Assembly: GCF_024662015.1 (NCBI RefSeq) | Contig: NZ_CP102480.1 | Span: forward strand, 4,148,501-4,212,500 | Direction: 5' to 3' | Length of the DNA: 64,000 nucleotides | Source: Nisaea acidiphila | GTDB lineage: Bacteria; Pseudomonadota; Alphaproteobacteria; Thalassobaculales; Thalassobaculaceae | Part shown: piece after piece, positions 34,152-43,544 of the stretch | Layout: each line of letters opens with the position of its first letter | Numbering within the stretch: position 1 is the first letter of the stretch | The notes under the pieces: generated by a model | The model's input: only the letters and a program-made list of their open reading frames with translations | What the model was told of the DNA's origin: nothing | The model's database searches: none | Translations under genes and position numbers: made by a program

Positions 34152-35618
34152 TCAGATCACCTTACCCGGATTCATGATCCCCTTCGGATCGATTGCTGCC
34201 TTCAGGGTGCGCATCAGGTCGAGGGCGACCGGGTCCTTGTAGTGGGCCAGTTCCTCGCGCTTCAGGCGGCCGATGCCGTGTTCGGCGCTGATCGAGCCGC
34301 CGAAGGAGACGACCACGTCGTGCACGGCGCGGTTATAGGCGTCCCAGTTGCCGACGAAGGCCTTGGTGTCGCCGCCTTCCGGTTCCTGCACGTTGTAGTG
34401 CAGGTTGCCGTCGCCCATATGGCCGAACGCGACAATGCGGGCTTCCGGGTCCACCTTGTGAACGGCCTCGGCGGCGGCGGCATAGAAGGTCGGCACGCTG
34501 GCGACCGGGACCGAGACGTCGTGCTTGATCGAGGCACCTTCGATCTTCTGGGATTCGGACGCATTCTCGCGCAGCTTCCAGAGTTCCTGGCGCTGGTGCT
34601 CGTTCTGGGCAAGCGCCGCGTCCAGGATCAGGCCGTCTTCCATCGCCTGGCCGAGGATGCCCTCGAAGCGCTCCTCGATGCCGTCGTCGTTGTCCCGAGT
34701 CGTGACCAGCTCGATCAGCGTGTACATGTCGTAGCGGGTCTCGAGCGGGTCCTCGCAGTCGGGCATGTGCTTCAGCACGAGGTCGATCACCAGGCGCGGG
34801 ATCAGCTCGAAGGTCTCGACGCTGTCGCCGCTCTCGGCGCGCGCTCGCTGCAGCAGCTCAAGCGCCGCGTCGACGTCACGAATGGCGCAGAAGGCGGTGC
34901 GGATGTCGCGCGGCTTCGGGAAGAGTTTCAGGACCGTAGCGGTGATCACGCCGAGCGTGCCTTCCGAGCCGATGAAGAGATGCTTCAGGTCGTAGCCGGT
35001 ATTGTCCTTGCGCAGGCTGCCGAGCCCGTTCCAGATCCGCCCGTCCGGCAGCACCACCTCGATACCGAGCGTCAGCTCGCGGGCATTGCCGTAGCGCAGC
35101 ACGTTGGTGCCGCCGGCATTGGTGCCGAGATTGCCGCCGATCATGCAGCTTCCCTCGGCGGCGAGGCTGAGCGGGAAGTAGCGGTCGGCCTTGGCGGCTT
35201 CCTCCTGCAAGGTCTGCAGCACGCAGCCCGCCTCGACCGTCATCGTGAAGTTCAGCGGATCGATCGAGCGCACTTTGTTCATCCGGGAAAGCGAGAGGAC
35301 GATCTCGTTGCCCTCCTCGAACGGAACCGAGCCGCCGCAGAGGCTGGTATTGCCGCCCTGCGGCACGACCGGGATGCCGGCCTCGTTGCAGAGCTTGAGG
35401 ACGCCGGAGACCTCCTCGGTCGTCGCCGGCTTGGCGACGAGCTGGGCGCGGCCGTGATAGATGCCGCGATCCTCGATAAGGTTGCCTTCCATGTCGGCGG
35501 GATTGTCGATCCAGCCTTTCGGCCCGAGCAGTTCCTTCATCCGCGCGATGGCGTCGGACTCTTCGGGACTTGGAACATAGGGCGCATCGGAAAGGGCCGT
35601 CGTGCGCGGGGCGGACAT
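34152..35618 (-). CDS. FAD-linked 2-hydroxyacid dehydrogenase (D-lactate / D-2-hydroxyglutarate type)
   Basis: 488 residues with a vanillyl-alcohol-oxidase-type FAD domain: 'VVPQGGNTSLCGGSVPFE' and 'GGNLGTNAGGTNVLRYGN'. The C-terminal cap carries 'FGHMGDGNLHYNVQEP' (metal-site His) and 'SAEHGIGRLKREEL', as in GlcD, Dld2 and D-2-hydroxyglutarate dehydrogenases. It oxidises a D-2-hydroxyacid to the 2-oxoacid, passing electrons to ETF or quinone. It has no clear partner Fe-S subunit nearby. Confidence 0.9.
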   Translation of the reverse strand: MSAPRTTALSDAPYVPSPEESDAIARMKELLGPKGWIDNPADMEGNLIEDRGIYHGRAQLVAKPATTEEVSGVLKLCNEAGIPVVPQGGNTSLCGGSVPFEEGNEIVLSLSRMNKVRSIDPLNFTMTVEAGCVLQTLQEEAAKADRYFPLSLAAEGSCMIGGNLGTNAGGTNVLRYGNARELTLGIEVVLPDGRIWNGLGSLRKDNTGYDLKHLFIGSEGTLGVITATVLKLFPKPRDIRTAFCAIRDVDAALELLQRARAESGDSVETFELIPRLVIDLVLKHMPDCEDPLETRYDMYTLIELVTTRDNDDGIEERFEGILGQAMEDGLILDAALAQNEHQRQELWKLRENASESQKIEGASIKHDVSVPVASVPTFYAAAAEAVHKVDPEARIVAFGHMGDGNLHYNVQEPEGGDTKAFVGNWDAYNRAVHDVVVSFGGSISAEHGIGRLKREELAHYKDPVALDLMRTLKAAIDPKGIMNPGKVI

Positions 35619-35710
35619 GGGCTCGGTCTCCAGATCGACATACTCAATTGGCGAGGCGGCAATATTAGTGTCCGGCGCGGGAACGGCAACCCGCGCAGGC
35701 GCGAAGGCAC

Positions 35711-36664
35711 CTATGCGCGGGGCGCAGCGGCGCGGCGCAGGCGGTCGTTGATGGCGATACCGAGGCCTTTCTCCGGGATCGGGGCGACGGCGATGCCCTT
35801 CGCGCCGGGCCGGTCGAGGGCGCGCAGCAGGGCGAACAGGAGGGATGCGGCCTCGGTCAGGTCGCCGCTTTTGCTGAGTGTTTCCGAGCCCTCCGGGCCG
35901 GTCACCTCGCCGAAGCCGAGGAAGATCTCGCCCGTTTCCGGCGCCGTCGCCTCAAGCCGGACGGGCAGGGCGGGAGCGTAGTGGCTTTCCAGCATGCCCG
36001 GCGCGGCGATCTTCGCGCCGTGACCGGCCATCGCGACGGGTCCGGCCAGCGGCGCAAGCATCTCGGCGGTGACGGCGCCCGGACGGAGGATCGTCGGTGT
36101 CCCGCCGGAGAGGTCCAGCACGGTCGATTCGAGACCGACGCTGCACGGACCGCCATTGAGAATGATTGAAACCTGGCCTTCCAAGCCGGCCAGAACATGT
36201 TCGGCAGTGGTCGGGCTGACGCGGCCCGAGGGGTTGGCGCTGGGAGCCGCGACCGGGCGCCCGGCGGCGCGCAGCAACTTCGCCGCGAGCGGGTGCGCGG
36301 GGACCCTGAGCGCGATGGTATCGAGGCCGGCGCTGGCGAGCAGGGAGATGGGGCAGCCCGCGCGCCGCGGCACCACAAGGGTCATCGGGCCCGGCCAGAA
36401 AGCCTTGGCGATATTGCGGGAGCGCTCGTCGAAGTCTCCGAGTTCAAAGGCGGATTCCGGATCCGGCAGATGAGAGATCAGCGGATTGAAGCTCGGCCTC
36501 TGCTTCGCTTCGAAGATCTTCGCGACGGCCCGGTCGTCGGTCGCGTCACCGCCGAGCCCGTAGACGGTCTCCGTCGGAAAGGCGACGAGCTCGCCGGCCA
36601 CGAGCGCGTCGGCGGCTTCGCGGATGGCATCGTCGGAGGGCGGCAATGTCCGGGTCTCTGTCAT
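35711..36664 (-). CDS. tsaC: L-threonylcarbamoyladenylate synthase (Sua5/TsaC type)
   Basis: 317 residues, long form: an YrdC-like core with 'FPTETVYGLGGDATDDRAV', 'KIFEAKQRPSFNPLI' and 'RVPAHPLAAKLLRAAGRPVAAPSANPSGRVSPT', then a Sua5 C-terminal domain. It condenses threonine, bicarbonate and ATP to threonylcarbamoyl-AMP for the t6A37 tRNA modification. It is an essential housekeeping gene in most bacteria and the Sua5-length form is common in alphaproteobacteria. Confidence 0.94.
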   Translation of the reverse strand: MTETRTLPPSDDAIREAADALVAGELVAFPTETVYGLGGDATDDRAVAKIFEAKQRPSFNPLISHLPDPESAFELGDFDERSRNIAKAFWPGPMTLVVPRRAGCPISLLASAGLDTIALRVPAHPLAAKLLRAAGRPVAAPSANPSGRVSPTTAEHVLAGLEGQVSIILNGGPCSVGLESTVLDLSGGTPTILRPGAVTAEMLAPLAGPVAMAGHGAKIAAPGMLESHYAPALPVRLEATAPETGEIFLGFGEVTGPEGSETLSKSGDLTEAASLLFALLRALDRPGAKGIAVAPIPEKGLGIAINDRLRRAAAPRA

Positions 36665-36785
36665 GGCTGCCGCTTATCGGCTTTTCTGCTGTCCGGGGTC
36701 AAGCCGCTGAGGTTTGTTGCGGCGCACAAGAATGGTGGTAACCTGAAGCTCCGATTGCAGCCGTGATGCAGCCTGGAGCCACGCC

Positions 36786-37436
36786 ATGACGGGAACCATC
36801 ATCACCATCGCGCAGCAGAAGGGCGGGGCCGGAAAGACCACGCTGGCGGCCCAGCTCGCGGTCGCGCTCGCCCATTCCGGCAAATCGGTCGCGGCCATCG
36901 ATATCGACCCGCAGATAAGCCTCGCGACCTGGTTTGGCATGCGCAATTCCTTGAACGGCGCGATCGGCTACAAGGGCAAGGGCGCGCTGGAAATCGTGCA
37001 GATCACCGGCTGGCGTGCGGCCTCGGAAATCGAAAAGCAGGCGAAGCTGCACGATGTGGTGATCGTAGATTCCCCGCCTCACGCGGAGACGGAAGCCAAG
37101 ATCGCCATCCGCAATGCGCATCTGGTGCTGATCCCGGTACAGCCGAGCCCTATGGATGTCTGGGCGACGAAGCCGACGCTGGAAATTGCCGCGGCGGAGA
37201 AAACGCCGGTCCTGCTGGTGCTGAATCGTGTGCCGCCGCGCGCCAAGCTGACCGAGCGGATGAGCGCGGCGCTCAAGGAACTGAAGGTCCCGCTCGCAAA
37301 AGCCACGATCGGCAACCGCGTGGCGCTCGCCAGCAGCATGGCCGACGGCCTTGGTGTGGTCGAGGCGGCAAAGCGCAGCGTCGCGGCGCAGGAGATCGCG
37401 GCGCTGGCGAAGGCTGCACTGAAGGCGGCTGGCTAG
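36786..37436 (+). CDS. ParA/MinD-family P-loop ATPase (orphan)
   Basis: 216 residues with the deviant Walker A 'QQKGGAGKTTL' (signature Lys12 and Lys17), 'AIDIDPQISLATWFG' and Walker B 'VVIVDSPPHAE'. Short ParA relatives place chromosomes, plasmids, chemotaxis arrays or other cargo on the nucleoid. No ParB, MipZ or cargo gene is adjacent, and the neighbours are housekeeping genes, so the cargo is unknown. Translated from its own region, opposite tsaC. Confidence 0.88.
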   Translation: MTGTIITIAQQKGGAGKTTLAAQLAVALAHSGKSVAAIDIDPQISLATWFGMRNSLNGAIGYKGKGALEIVQITGWRAASEIEKQAKLHDVVIVDSPPHAETEAKIAIRNAHLVLIPVQPSPMDVWATKPTLEIAAAEKTPVLLVLNRVPPRAKLTERMSAALKELKVPLAKATIGNRVALASSMADGLGVVEAAKRSVAAQEIAALAKAALKAAG

Positions 37437-37447
37437 GAAGGCAGCTC

Positions 37448-38221
37448 TTACACTCCCGGGCCTTTGGCGACGAACATGCCGTTGAGGAAGCGTTCGTCCG
37501 CCTTGCCGTAGCGGAAGGGTGTTCCGTCGAAGGCGGTCATGCTGCCGCCGGCCGCAAGCAGCACGGCCTGACCGGCGGCAGTGTCCCATTCGCAGGTCGG
37601 GCCCACGCGCGGATAGAGATCGGCTTCGCCGCGGGCGACGAGACAGAATTTCAAGGCGGAGCCGCGGGAGATTTCCTCGGCCGGTTTCAGTTCCGCGAGA
37701 TATTCTTCCAGTTCCGGCGAGCGGTGCGAGCGGCTGGCGACCACGGTCAGCCTGTCCGGGTCGGCCTGGCGCGCGGCGATCGTCGTCCGCTTGCCGTCGG
37801 CATCCTCATCGAACGCGCCTTCGCCAACGATACCGGCGGAGGCAAGCCCCGTCACCGGCGTCAGAACAACACCGAGCACCGGCTCGAACTTTTCCAGCAG
37901 CGCGATGTTTACGGTGAAATCGCCGTTGCGCTTGATGAACTCCTTGGTCCCGTCCAGCGGGTCGACGAGCCAGTAGGTGCCGCCGGAAATGTCGGGATTC
38001 GAGCCGGCGGCAAAGCCCTCCTCGGAGATGACGGGGATGTCCGGTGTCAATTTCTTGAGCCCGGCGACGATATGGGCGTCCGCCGCCCGGTCGGCCGCGG
38101 TCACGGGCGAGCCGTCGGACTTGTCGTCGACCGCGATTTCTCCGTCATAGTATTTGAGGATGATTGTCGAGGCCTCGCGCGCAATCTGGATGATCTCGTT
38201 CAGAAGCGACTGTTTATCCAT
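37448..38221 (-). CDS. cysQ: 3'(2'),5'-bisphosphate nucleotidase
   Basis: The start at 38221 removes a polar 34-residue extension and gives 257 residues. Metal-site signatures of the inositol-monophosphatase superfamily are 'VISEEGFA' (Glu), 'WLVDPLDGTKEF' (Asp/Asp/Thr) and 'CEWDTAAGQAVLLAAGG'. CysQ hydrolyses 3'-phosphoadenosine 5'-phosphate and related nucleotides made during sulfate assimilation. The DGTKEF form favours CysQ over inositol monophosphatase. Confidence 0.9.
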   Translation of the reverse strand: MDKQSLLNEIIQIAREASTIILKYYDGEIAVDDKSDGSPVTAADRAADAHIVAGLKKLTPDIPVISEEGFAAGSNPDISGGTYWLVDPLDGTKEFIKRNGDFTVNIALLEKFEPVLGVVLTPVTGLASAGIVGEGAFDEDADGKRTTIAARQADPDRLTVVASRSHRSPELEEYLAELKPAEEISRGSALKFCLVARGEADLYPRVGPTCEWDTAAGQAVLLAAGGSMTAFDGTPFRYGKADERFLNGMFVAKGPGV

Positions 38222-38321
38222 GACCGGTCCGGGAGAGTGTTTGTGATGTGCCCGGCGGGATCGTAGGCTCGCTGCACGGGCAGAGTCCCTGAATACTTTA
38301 TACGGACGGATTTGAACAGGC

Positions 38322-39035
38322 ATGTGCGGACGCTACAGCATCACCAGCGCGCCGGAGGCGATCCGGCGGCTCTTCGCGGTCAGCGACATGATCAACCTGG
38401 AGCCGCGCTACAACATGGCGCCGATGCAGAGCGCGCCGGTGATCCGGGAACGGGAGGGCGCGCGTCACATGGACATGTTGCGCTGGGGGCTGGTGCCTGG
38501 CTGGGCGCAAGACGAGAGCCGCGCCGCCTCGATGATCAACGCGCGTTCGGAAACCGTCGCGGAGAAGCCCGCTTTTCGGGACGCCTACCGGATGCGGCGC
38601 TGCCTGGTGCCGGCGGACGGCTTTTACGAATGGCGCAAGCTCGGGCGCGACAAGCAGCCCTATCGCGTGTCGCTGGACGGAGACCGGCCATTTGCTTTCG
38701 CCGGGCTCTGGGAGCGGTGGGAGAAAGGCGCCGAGCCGGTCGAGACTTTCACGGTTCTGACCACCGAGGCCGATCCGCGTATCGAGCATATCCATCACCG
38801 GATGCCGGTCATGCTGGCGGAAGATGCCGCGTTCGAGGCCTGGCTGGAGGGCGGCGAGGCGGATCGGCGTACGGTACTGAAACCTTATGACGGCGCCGAT
38901 CTCGTCTTCACGCCGGTCTCGTCCCGCGTCGGCAATGTGCGAAACGACGATCCCGCGCTGCTGGAAGCGGTGGCCGAAGCGGAAGAGAAGGCGGAGCCGA
39001 AACCGGAACCGCCGCGTCAGGGTTCGCTTTTCTAG
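38322..39035 (+). CDS. yedK: SOS response-associated peptidase, YedK/HMCES-type abasic-site protein
   Basis: 237 residues beginning MCGRYS, where Cys2 becomes the N-terminal residue that forms a thiazolidine crosslink with abasic sites in single-stranded DNA. 'RYNMAPMQ', 'INARSET', 'GFYEWRK' (catalytic Glu) and 'HHRMPVML' (active-site His) complete the SRAP site. It shields AP sites in ssDNA. It diverges from cysQ across 100 bases; no clear LexA (GTTC-N7-GTTC) box was seen there. Confidence 0.94.
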   Translation: MCGRYSITSAPEAIRRLFAVSDMINLEPRYNMAPMQSAPVIREREGARHMDMLRWGLVPGWAQDESRAASMINARSETVAEKPAFRDAYRMRRCLVPADGFYEWRKLGRDKQPYRVSLDGDRPFAFAGLWERWEKGAEPVETFTVLTTEADPRIEHIHHRMPVMLAEDAAFEAWLEGGEADRRTVLKPYDGADLVFTPVSSRVGNVRNDDPALLEAVAEAEEKAEPKPEPPRQGSLF

Positions 39036-39056
39036 GAGCGCTTACTGTCTAAGCGC

Positions 39057-40103
39057 TTATTGCCGTGGGCAGCGGTTCAGGATCTGGATCGTGTTGCCGC
39101 TCGGCATGAAGCCCGCGGTTCCGGTCGAACCCGCCATCTGGATATCGTTCGGGCCGAGCTTCTGCAGGTGCTCGACCAGCGTCGGCGTCCGCCGGAGATA
39201 GAACTGGAAGTCGTCTTCCATGGTCTCGGTGATCTCGACGATCTCGGGCGAGGTCTTTCCTTCCCGTGTGACCGTGTAACCATCGTCGGTGAAGACCACG
39301 TAGTTCTCGGCACAATTGTCCGGAGACCAACGGCCGACCAGCGACGGCGCGATACCCTTATAGGTCACGACGTTGCCGGTGGTGAGCGGCATTACGGCAG
39401 GCGGCGCGTCCATCGGCGTCTCCATGCTCTCGTCGTGCGACATGGAGGCGTGCGGGAACATGCGCGCATAATCCCCTAGGCCAGCCTTGTCCGCGAGAGA
39501 GAGGATCGCCGGATGCTGCAGGTAGAGCAGGACCGCTGAGGCGACGCCGCCCGCAAGGAGCAATACCAGAAGCAGCAGGATCAGCGTTCTTATGGGCGAG
39601 GGGCGGCGCTTCTTCGGCATCGGTTTGCGGAAGACCGGGGGCAGTTCCTCGTAGGGATCCGGCTCGTCGGCGCCGCCGGTTCCCCCACTTGCCCACGGCA
39701 GCCCTTCGCGGGTTTCCGGTTCCGCTTCCTCGGGTTCGGGTTCGGGCTCCGGCTCGTAGTGCGGTTCCGCGATCTCGTCTTCGTGGGCATTGCCGGTGCC
39801 GAAACCGTCTATCGCGTCGTGGTCGAATCCCGGGCGGTTATCCTCGACATCCGCGGCGGCGATGCCGGGGAGATCCATGGAGCCCTGGTCGAGATAGAAG
39901 AGCTGCGCGTACTGCCACTCGCCGGAGGCGTCGTCGTGGTAGGCGCCGACGAGGCGGATCTCCGCGTCGCGATCGTTCGCGATCTCGCGGGCGAGGCCGG
40001 ATTTCAGTACCGAATAGGCGCGGGCCTGCTCGACGGTCTCCCAATGTCCTCCGCGGGCTGTAGCGGGGCGGGACTGGAGGAAGTAATGCGCGTATCGCTT
40101 CAT
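39057..40103 (-). CDS. Hypothetical single-TM protein with acidic Pro/Glu linker
   Basis: 348 residues: an N-terminal soluble domain ('HYFLQSRPATARGGHWETVEQARAYSVL', 'EIRLVGAYHDDASGEWQYAQLFYLD'), a long acidic PEPEPEPEE region, one TM helix at about 178-202, then a C-terminal domain. The latter contains 'SLVGRWSPDNCAENYVVFTDDGYTV', which resembles a short beta-sandwich found in uncharacterised proteins. The N-terminal part faces the cytoplasm, the C-terminal part the periplasm. No family was recognised. Confidence 0.7.
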   Translation of the reverse strand: MKRYAHYFLQSRPATARGGHWETVEQARAYSVLKSGLAREIANDRDAEIRLVGAYHDDASGEWQYAQLFYLDQGSMDLPGIAAADVEDNRPGFDHDAIDGFGTGNAHEDEIAEPHYEPEPEPEPEEAEPETREGLPWASGGTGGADEPDPYEELPPVFRKPMPKKRRPSPIRTLILLLLVLLLAGGVASAVLLYLQHPAILSLADKAGLGDYARMFPHASMSHDESMETPMDAPPAVMPLTTGNVVTYKGIAPSLVGRWSPDNCAENYVVFTDDGYTVTREGKTSPEIVEITETMEDDFQFYLRRTPTLVEHLQKLGPNDIQMAGSTGTAGFMPSGNTIQILNRCPRQ

Positions 40104-40124
40104 GACGGCGTGATGATACCTAGG

Positions 40125-42611
40125 CTACCAGGACTTGTCTTCCGCTAGGAACGCGGCCACTTGGTCCGCGCCGATCGGTCTTGAGAACAGGAACCCCTGC
40201 GCATAGTGGCAATCGAGCGCCCGCAACTGCGCGAGCTGCTCCGAAGTTTCCACACCCTCCGCGATCACGTCCAGACGCAGATTTTGTCCCAGCATTGTGA
40301 TCGTGCGGACGATTTCCAGGTTCTGATAATTGCTGGTCATATCCTGGATGAACGACTTGTCGATCTTCAGCGTGTCGATCGGGAAGGTATGGAGATAGGA
40401 AAGCGAGGAGTAGCCGGTCCCGAAATCGTCGACGCAGATCTTGATATCTGCGGCCTTCAGCCTGTCGAGCATCTCGGTGGAGCGGTCGACATCCTCCATC
40501 AGGGTGCTTTCGGTAATCTCGATCTTGAGCAGGTTCGCGGGCAGGCCGACGCCGTCGAGACAGTCGATAATGCCGGAGACGGCGTCCGGCCGGGCGAACT
40601 GGCGGCCGGAGAGATTGACGCTGATCTCCAGCTGCTCCGTCGCCGGGCGCGCCTTGTTCCATTCGGTAATCTGGGTTGCCGCGGTCCGCAGCGCCCACTG
40701 GCTCAGCGTGAAAATCGATCCGGTTTCCTCGGCGACCGGAATGAACTCGACCGGAGAGATCTCCCCGCGTTCGGCATGGTACCAGCGCATCAGCGCCTCG
40801 AAGCCGGCGAGCTTGCCGCTTCGCATGTCGATGATCGGCTGGTAGTGCAGCCGCATCTCGTCCCGCTCAAGGGCACGGCGAAGATCGGAATCGAGATCGA
40901 GCGGCGTAACGGGCCAGACCCGCATCTCGTCCTCGAAGGCGATGCTCTGCGCCTTGCCGCGTTCCTTCGCCTGATACATCGCAAGTTCCGCGTCGCGCAG
41001 AATATCCTCCGGCCTTTCGTAGCCTTGGTCGCAATGGGCGACCCCAAGCGAGGCGGAGACAAAGATCTCTTTTCCTCCCAGGCGGAATGGAGAGGCGAGA
41101 GACTGGTGCAGGCTCTCCGTGAGCATGGTTGCCTCGTCGGGAGATTCGATCTCCTCCAGCAGGATGGCGAACTCGTCGCCGCCAAGCCGTGCGACGGTGT
41201 CGCTTTCGCGCAGCGCATTCTCGAAGCGGCGGGCAGTGGCGACGATCAGGTCGTCGCCATGGACGTGGCCGAGACTTTCGTTGACGATCTTAAAGCGGTC
41301 GAGATCGAGGAAGGCGACGGCGAAGCGAGCGTCGGGTTCGCGCCGGATCCGGGCTAGCGCCTTACGCACCAGATCGAGGAACAGGGTTCGGTTCGGAAGG
41401 CCGGTCAGGGCATCGTGCAGGGCGTCGTGGACGAGCTGCTGCTCTGCCCGCTTGCGGCCCGTGATGTCGGTCTGGCTGCCGGCGATCCTATGCGCCGAGC
41501 CGTCCTCGCCGCGGACGGCGAGACCCCGGGTAAGCATCCAGAGATAGGTACCGTCGGAATGGCGCACCCGGAACTCGCACTCGAAATGCGGGACCGCGCC
41601 GGCGAGATGGGCGTCGATCTGGGTGGTGACCCGGGCCACGTCGTCCGGATGAATCCGGCTGAACCACTCGGCGGGGCTTTCGCCGATGTCGTCCTCGACG
41701 AGGCCGAGCATTTCGCGCCAGCGCGGGGAGAGGTAGATCTTCTCGCGGCGAAGGTCCCAGTCCCAGAGGCCGTCGTTCGAACCTGCGGCGGAAAGGGCAT
41801 AACGCTCCTCGCTCTCCGCAAGGCCCAGCCGCGCGGTCTCGGCGAGGGTCACGTCCGTTACCGCCATGATCACGTCGCCGTTTTCCATGGGCGTGAAGGC
41901 GTATTCCAGTATCCGGCCCGATGCGAGTCTATGGCTGTCGATCATCGAGCGTTCCAGCCTGAGATAACCGATGATCTCCTGCAACAGGGCGTCACGGTCT
42001 TGCTCGATGAAGTCGCCGCGCGCCATCATGAAATCGACGAGCTCGGAGACAGGCGTGCCGACGCGCATCAGGTGTGCCGGGAAATCGAACAGCTCGACCA
42101 GCCGGGTGTTCCAGACGCGCAGGGTCAACCTGGCATCGAACACCGCGAGCGCCTGGTCGATGCTGTCCAGCGTTGCGCGCAGCAGCATTGTCTGATCCTG
42201 AGCGTGTCGACGCTGTTCCTTCTCTTCGGTGATATCGCGGTGAAATCCAAGCACGCCGCCGCGGGCGGTGTGAAACTCGGTTATCTCGATCCACCGGTCC
42301 CTGCGGTCGTGGATTAGGACGGCGCCGCCCGGTTCTTGGTGCCGTCGCAGCCGCCGCTGAAGCCATTTCTCCGCGTCCTCGTTCTCCGGGTCGGTCACCC
42401 AGCGGGAGTACACGGCGTCCTGCTTCAGAATTTCTTCCAGGGTTTTTCCGGCAATTCTGTCCGGGTCGAGCTCAGGGTAAAGTTGCAGCAACTGTTCGTT
42501 CCAGGAGGTCAGGCGGCCCCGCTGATCATAGTGGCAGAGTCCAACCTCAAGCTGCTCAAGCGCGCTGAGCAACTCGCTCGAATCATTTTGCAGATTTGCC
42601 GGAGTGGTCAT
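40125..42611 (-). CDS. PAS-PAS-PAS-GGDEF-EAL protein (c-di-GMP turnover)
   Basis: Starting at 42611 (828 residues). Three sensory PAS/PAC units lie at about 10-130, 145-260 and 270-405 ('GLWDWDLRREKIYLSPRWREML'). An intact GGDEF domain follows at about 405-565, with GGDEF at 477-481. The EAL domain (about 575-825) has Glu605 in EALMRW, 'DDFGTGYSSLSYL' and 'KIDKSF'. Both catalytic signatures look functional, so it may be bifunctional or switch direction with the PAS signals. A longer start at 42809 would overlap the glycosylase gene and is rejected. It is soluble, with no TM helix. Confidence 0.92.
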   Translation of the reverse strand: MTTPANLQNDSSELLSALEQLEVGLCHYDQRGRLTSWNEQLLQLYPELDPDRIAGKTLEEILKQDAVYSRWVTDPENEDAEKWLQRRLRRHQEPGGAVLIHDRRDRWIEITEFHTARGGVLGFHRDITEEKEQRRHAQDQTMLLRATLDSIDQALAVFDARLTLRVWNTRLVELFDFPAHLMRVGTPVSELVDFMMARGDFIEQDRDALLQEIIGYLRLERSMIDSHRLASGRILEYAFTPMENGDVIMAVTDVTLAETARLGLAESEERYALSAAGSNDGLWDWDLRREKIYLSPRWREMLGLVEDDIGESPAEWFSRIHPDDVARVTTQIDAHLAGAVPHFECEFRVRHSDGTYLWMLTRGLAVRGEDGSAHRIAGSQTDITGRKRAEQQLVHDALHDALTGLPNRTLFLDLVRKALARIRREPDARFAVAFLDLDRFKIVNESLGHVHGDDLIVATARRFENALRESDTVARLGGDEFAILLEEIESPDEATMLTESLHQSLASPFRLGGKEIFVSASLGVAHCDQGYERPEDILRDAELAMYQAKERGKAQSIAFEDEMRVWPVTPLDLDSDLRRALERDEMRLHYQPIIDMRSGKLAGFEALMRWYHAERGEISPVEFIPVAEETGSIFTLSQWALRTAATQITEWNKARPATEQLEISVNLSGRQFARPDAVSGIIDCLDGVGLPANLLKIEITESTLMEDVDRSTEMLDRLKAADIKICVDDFGTGYSSLSYLHTFPIDTLKIDKSFIQDMTSNYQNLEIVRTITMLGQNLRLDVIAEGVETSEQLAQLRALDCHYAQGFLFSRPIGADQVAAFLAEDKSW

Positions 42612-42795
42612 TCCCGTGGCGTCACTTCGCTGCCCTGTCTGGCCCGTTCGGTAAGGCTTAGTCGGGCTCTCGTTTGTCAATCCGGCTCTCCGTCCCGCAT
42701 TTCTGCTCGTTCGACTTGCCGTCGGATGCCGGTCTGGAGATGTACCGGACGGAACAGTATCGGCCACTGGTTTGAATTCGATTTCCCGAAAGATA

Positions 42796-43470
42796 TCAGC
42801 GCGATGCACCGTCTGTCACGGGAAGAACGCCGTTCTCCGCCGAATTGTCTCCGAACTTGAGAAAGCGGTAATGCTGCCAGAGGAGCTGCGCCGCCGCACC
42901 GCGGTACGGCTGCCAATCCTCGGCAATCAGGCACGTCTGCCGCTCGTTCGGCCGTTCGGACAGGCATTTGATATCGCGCAGAGCCTCCTGGATGGCAAGA
43001 TCGCCTCCCGGCCATGTATCGAGGCGGCCGAGGCAGAAAAGCAGATAGATATCCGCCGTCCAGTTCCCGATTCCCGGTACCGCGGTAAGCGCTGCGCGCA
43101 CCGCCTCGTCGTCATCTCCAGCCAGCGCTTCCAGGTCGAGGCGGCCGGACAGCACATGTTCGGCGAGTGCCCGTGCGTAGCGCACTTTGGGGCGGCTGAA
43201 GCCGGCTTCCCGGAACACTTCGTCCGTGGCGGTCGCGACCGCACTCGGGTTCACCTCCAGGATCTGATTGAGGCGGGTCCAGATCGCGCTGGCGGAGGCG
43301 AGGGAGACCTGCTGCGCGGTCAAAATCCGGATCAACGCGGCGAAACCCGGCGCCTCGCGGCGCGATGGCGGCGGGCCGAGGCGTTCATAGACTGCACGCA
43401 GGTCCGGGTCCCGCGCCACGACCGTGGCAACGGCCTCGCCAAGGGCCCTGTCATGCTCCGTCCCGCTCAT
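42796..43470 (-). CDS. DNA-3-methyladenine glycosylase II (AlkA/HhH-GPD family)
   Basis: From ATG 43470 the protein is 224 residues. 'FAALIRILTAQQVSLASASAIWTRL' opens the HhH-GPD fold and 'LTAVPGIGNWTADIYLLF' is the helix-hairpin-helix. The catalytic Asp is in 'WPGGDLAIQEAL'. It removes 3-methyladenine and other alkylated bases, leaving an abasic site. It is followed by the PAS-GGDEF-EAL gene on the same strand (about 185 bases later). Confidence 0.88.
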   Translation of the reverse strand: MSGTEHDRALGEAVATVVARDPDLRAVYERLGPPPSRREAPGFAALIRILTAQQVSLASASAIWTRLNQILEVNPSAVATATDEVFREAGFSRPKVRYARALAEHVLSGRLDLEALAGDDDEAVRAALTAVPGIGNWTADIYLLFCLGRLDTWPGGDLAIQEALRDIKCLSERPNERQTCLIAEDWQPYRGAAAQLLWQHYRFLKFGDNSAENGVLPVTDGASR

Positions 43471-43544
43471 GTCCGCTTCCTGTTGTCCCTGCACCGGCGG
43501 GCGAGCATAGTTTGCCCGCCGAGGATTGGTAAGGGCGGGGCACC

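Noticed and set aside
38222-38321. LexA box for the YedK-type gene
   Set aside because: Only one GAAC half-site (in TTTGAACAGG) was found; no GTTC-N7-GTTC or GAAC-N7-GAAC pair.
42612-42809. Extended start of the PAS-GGDEF-EAL protein
   Set aside because: The extra residues are polar without homology and overlap the AlkA-like gene's 3' end; a plausible start is 42611.
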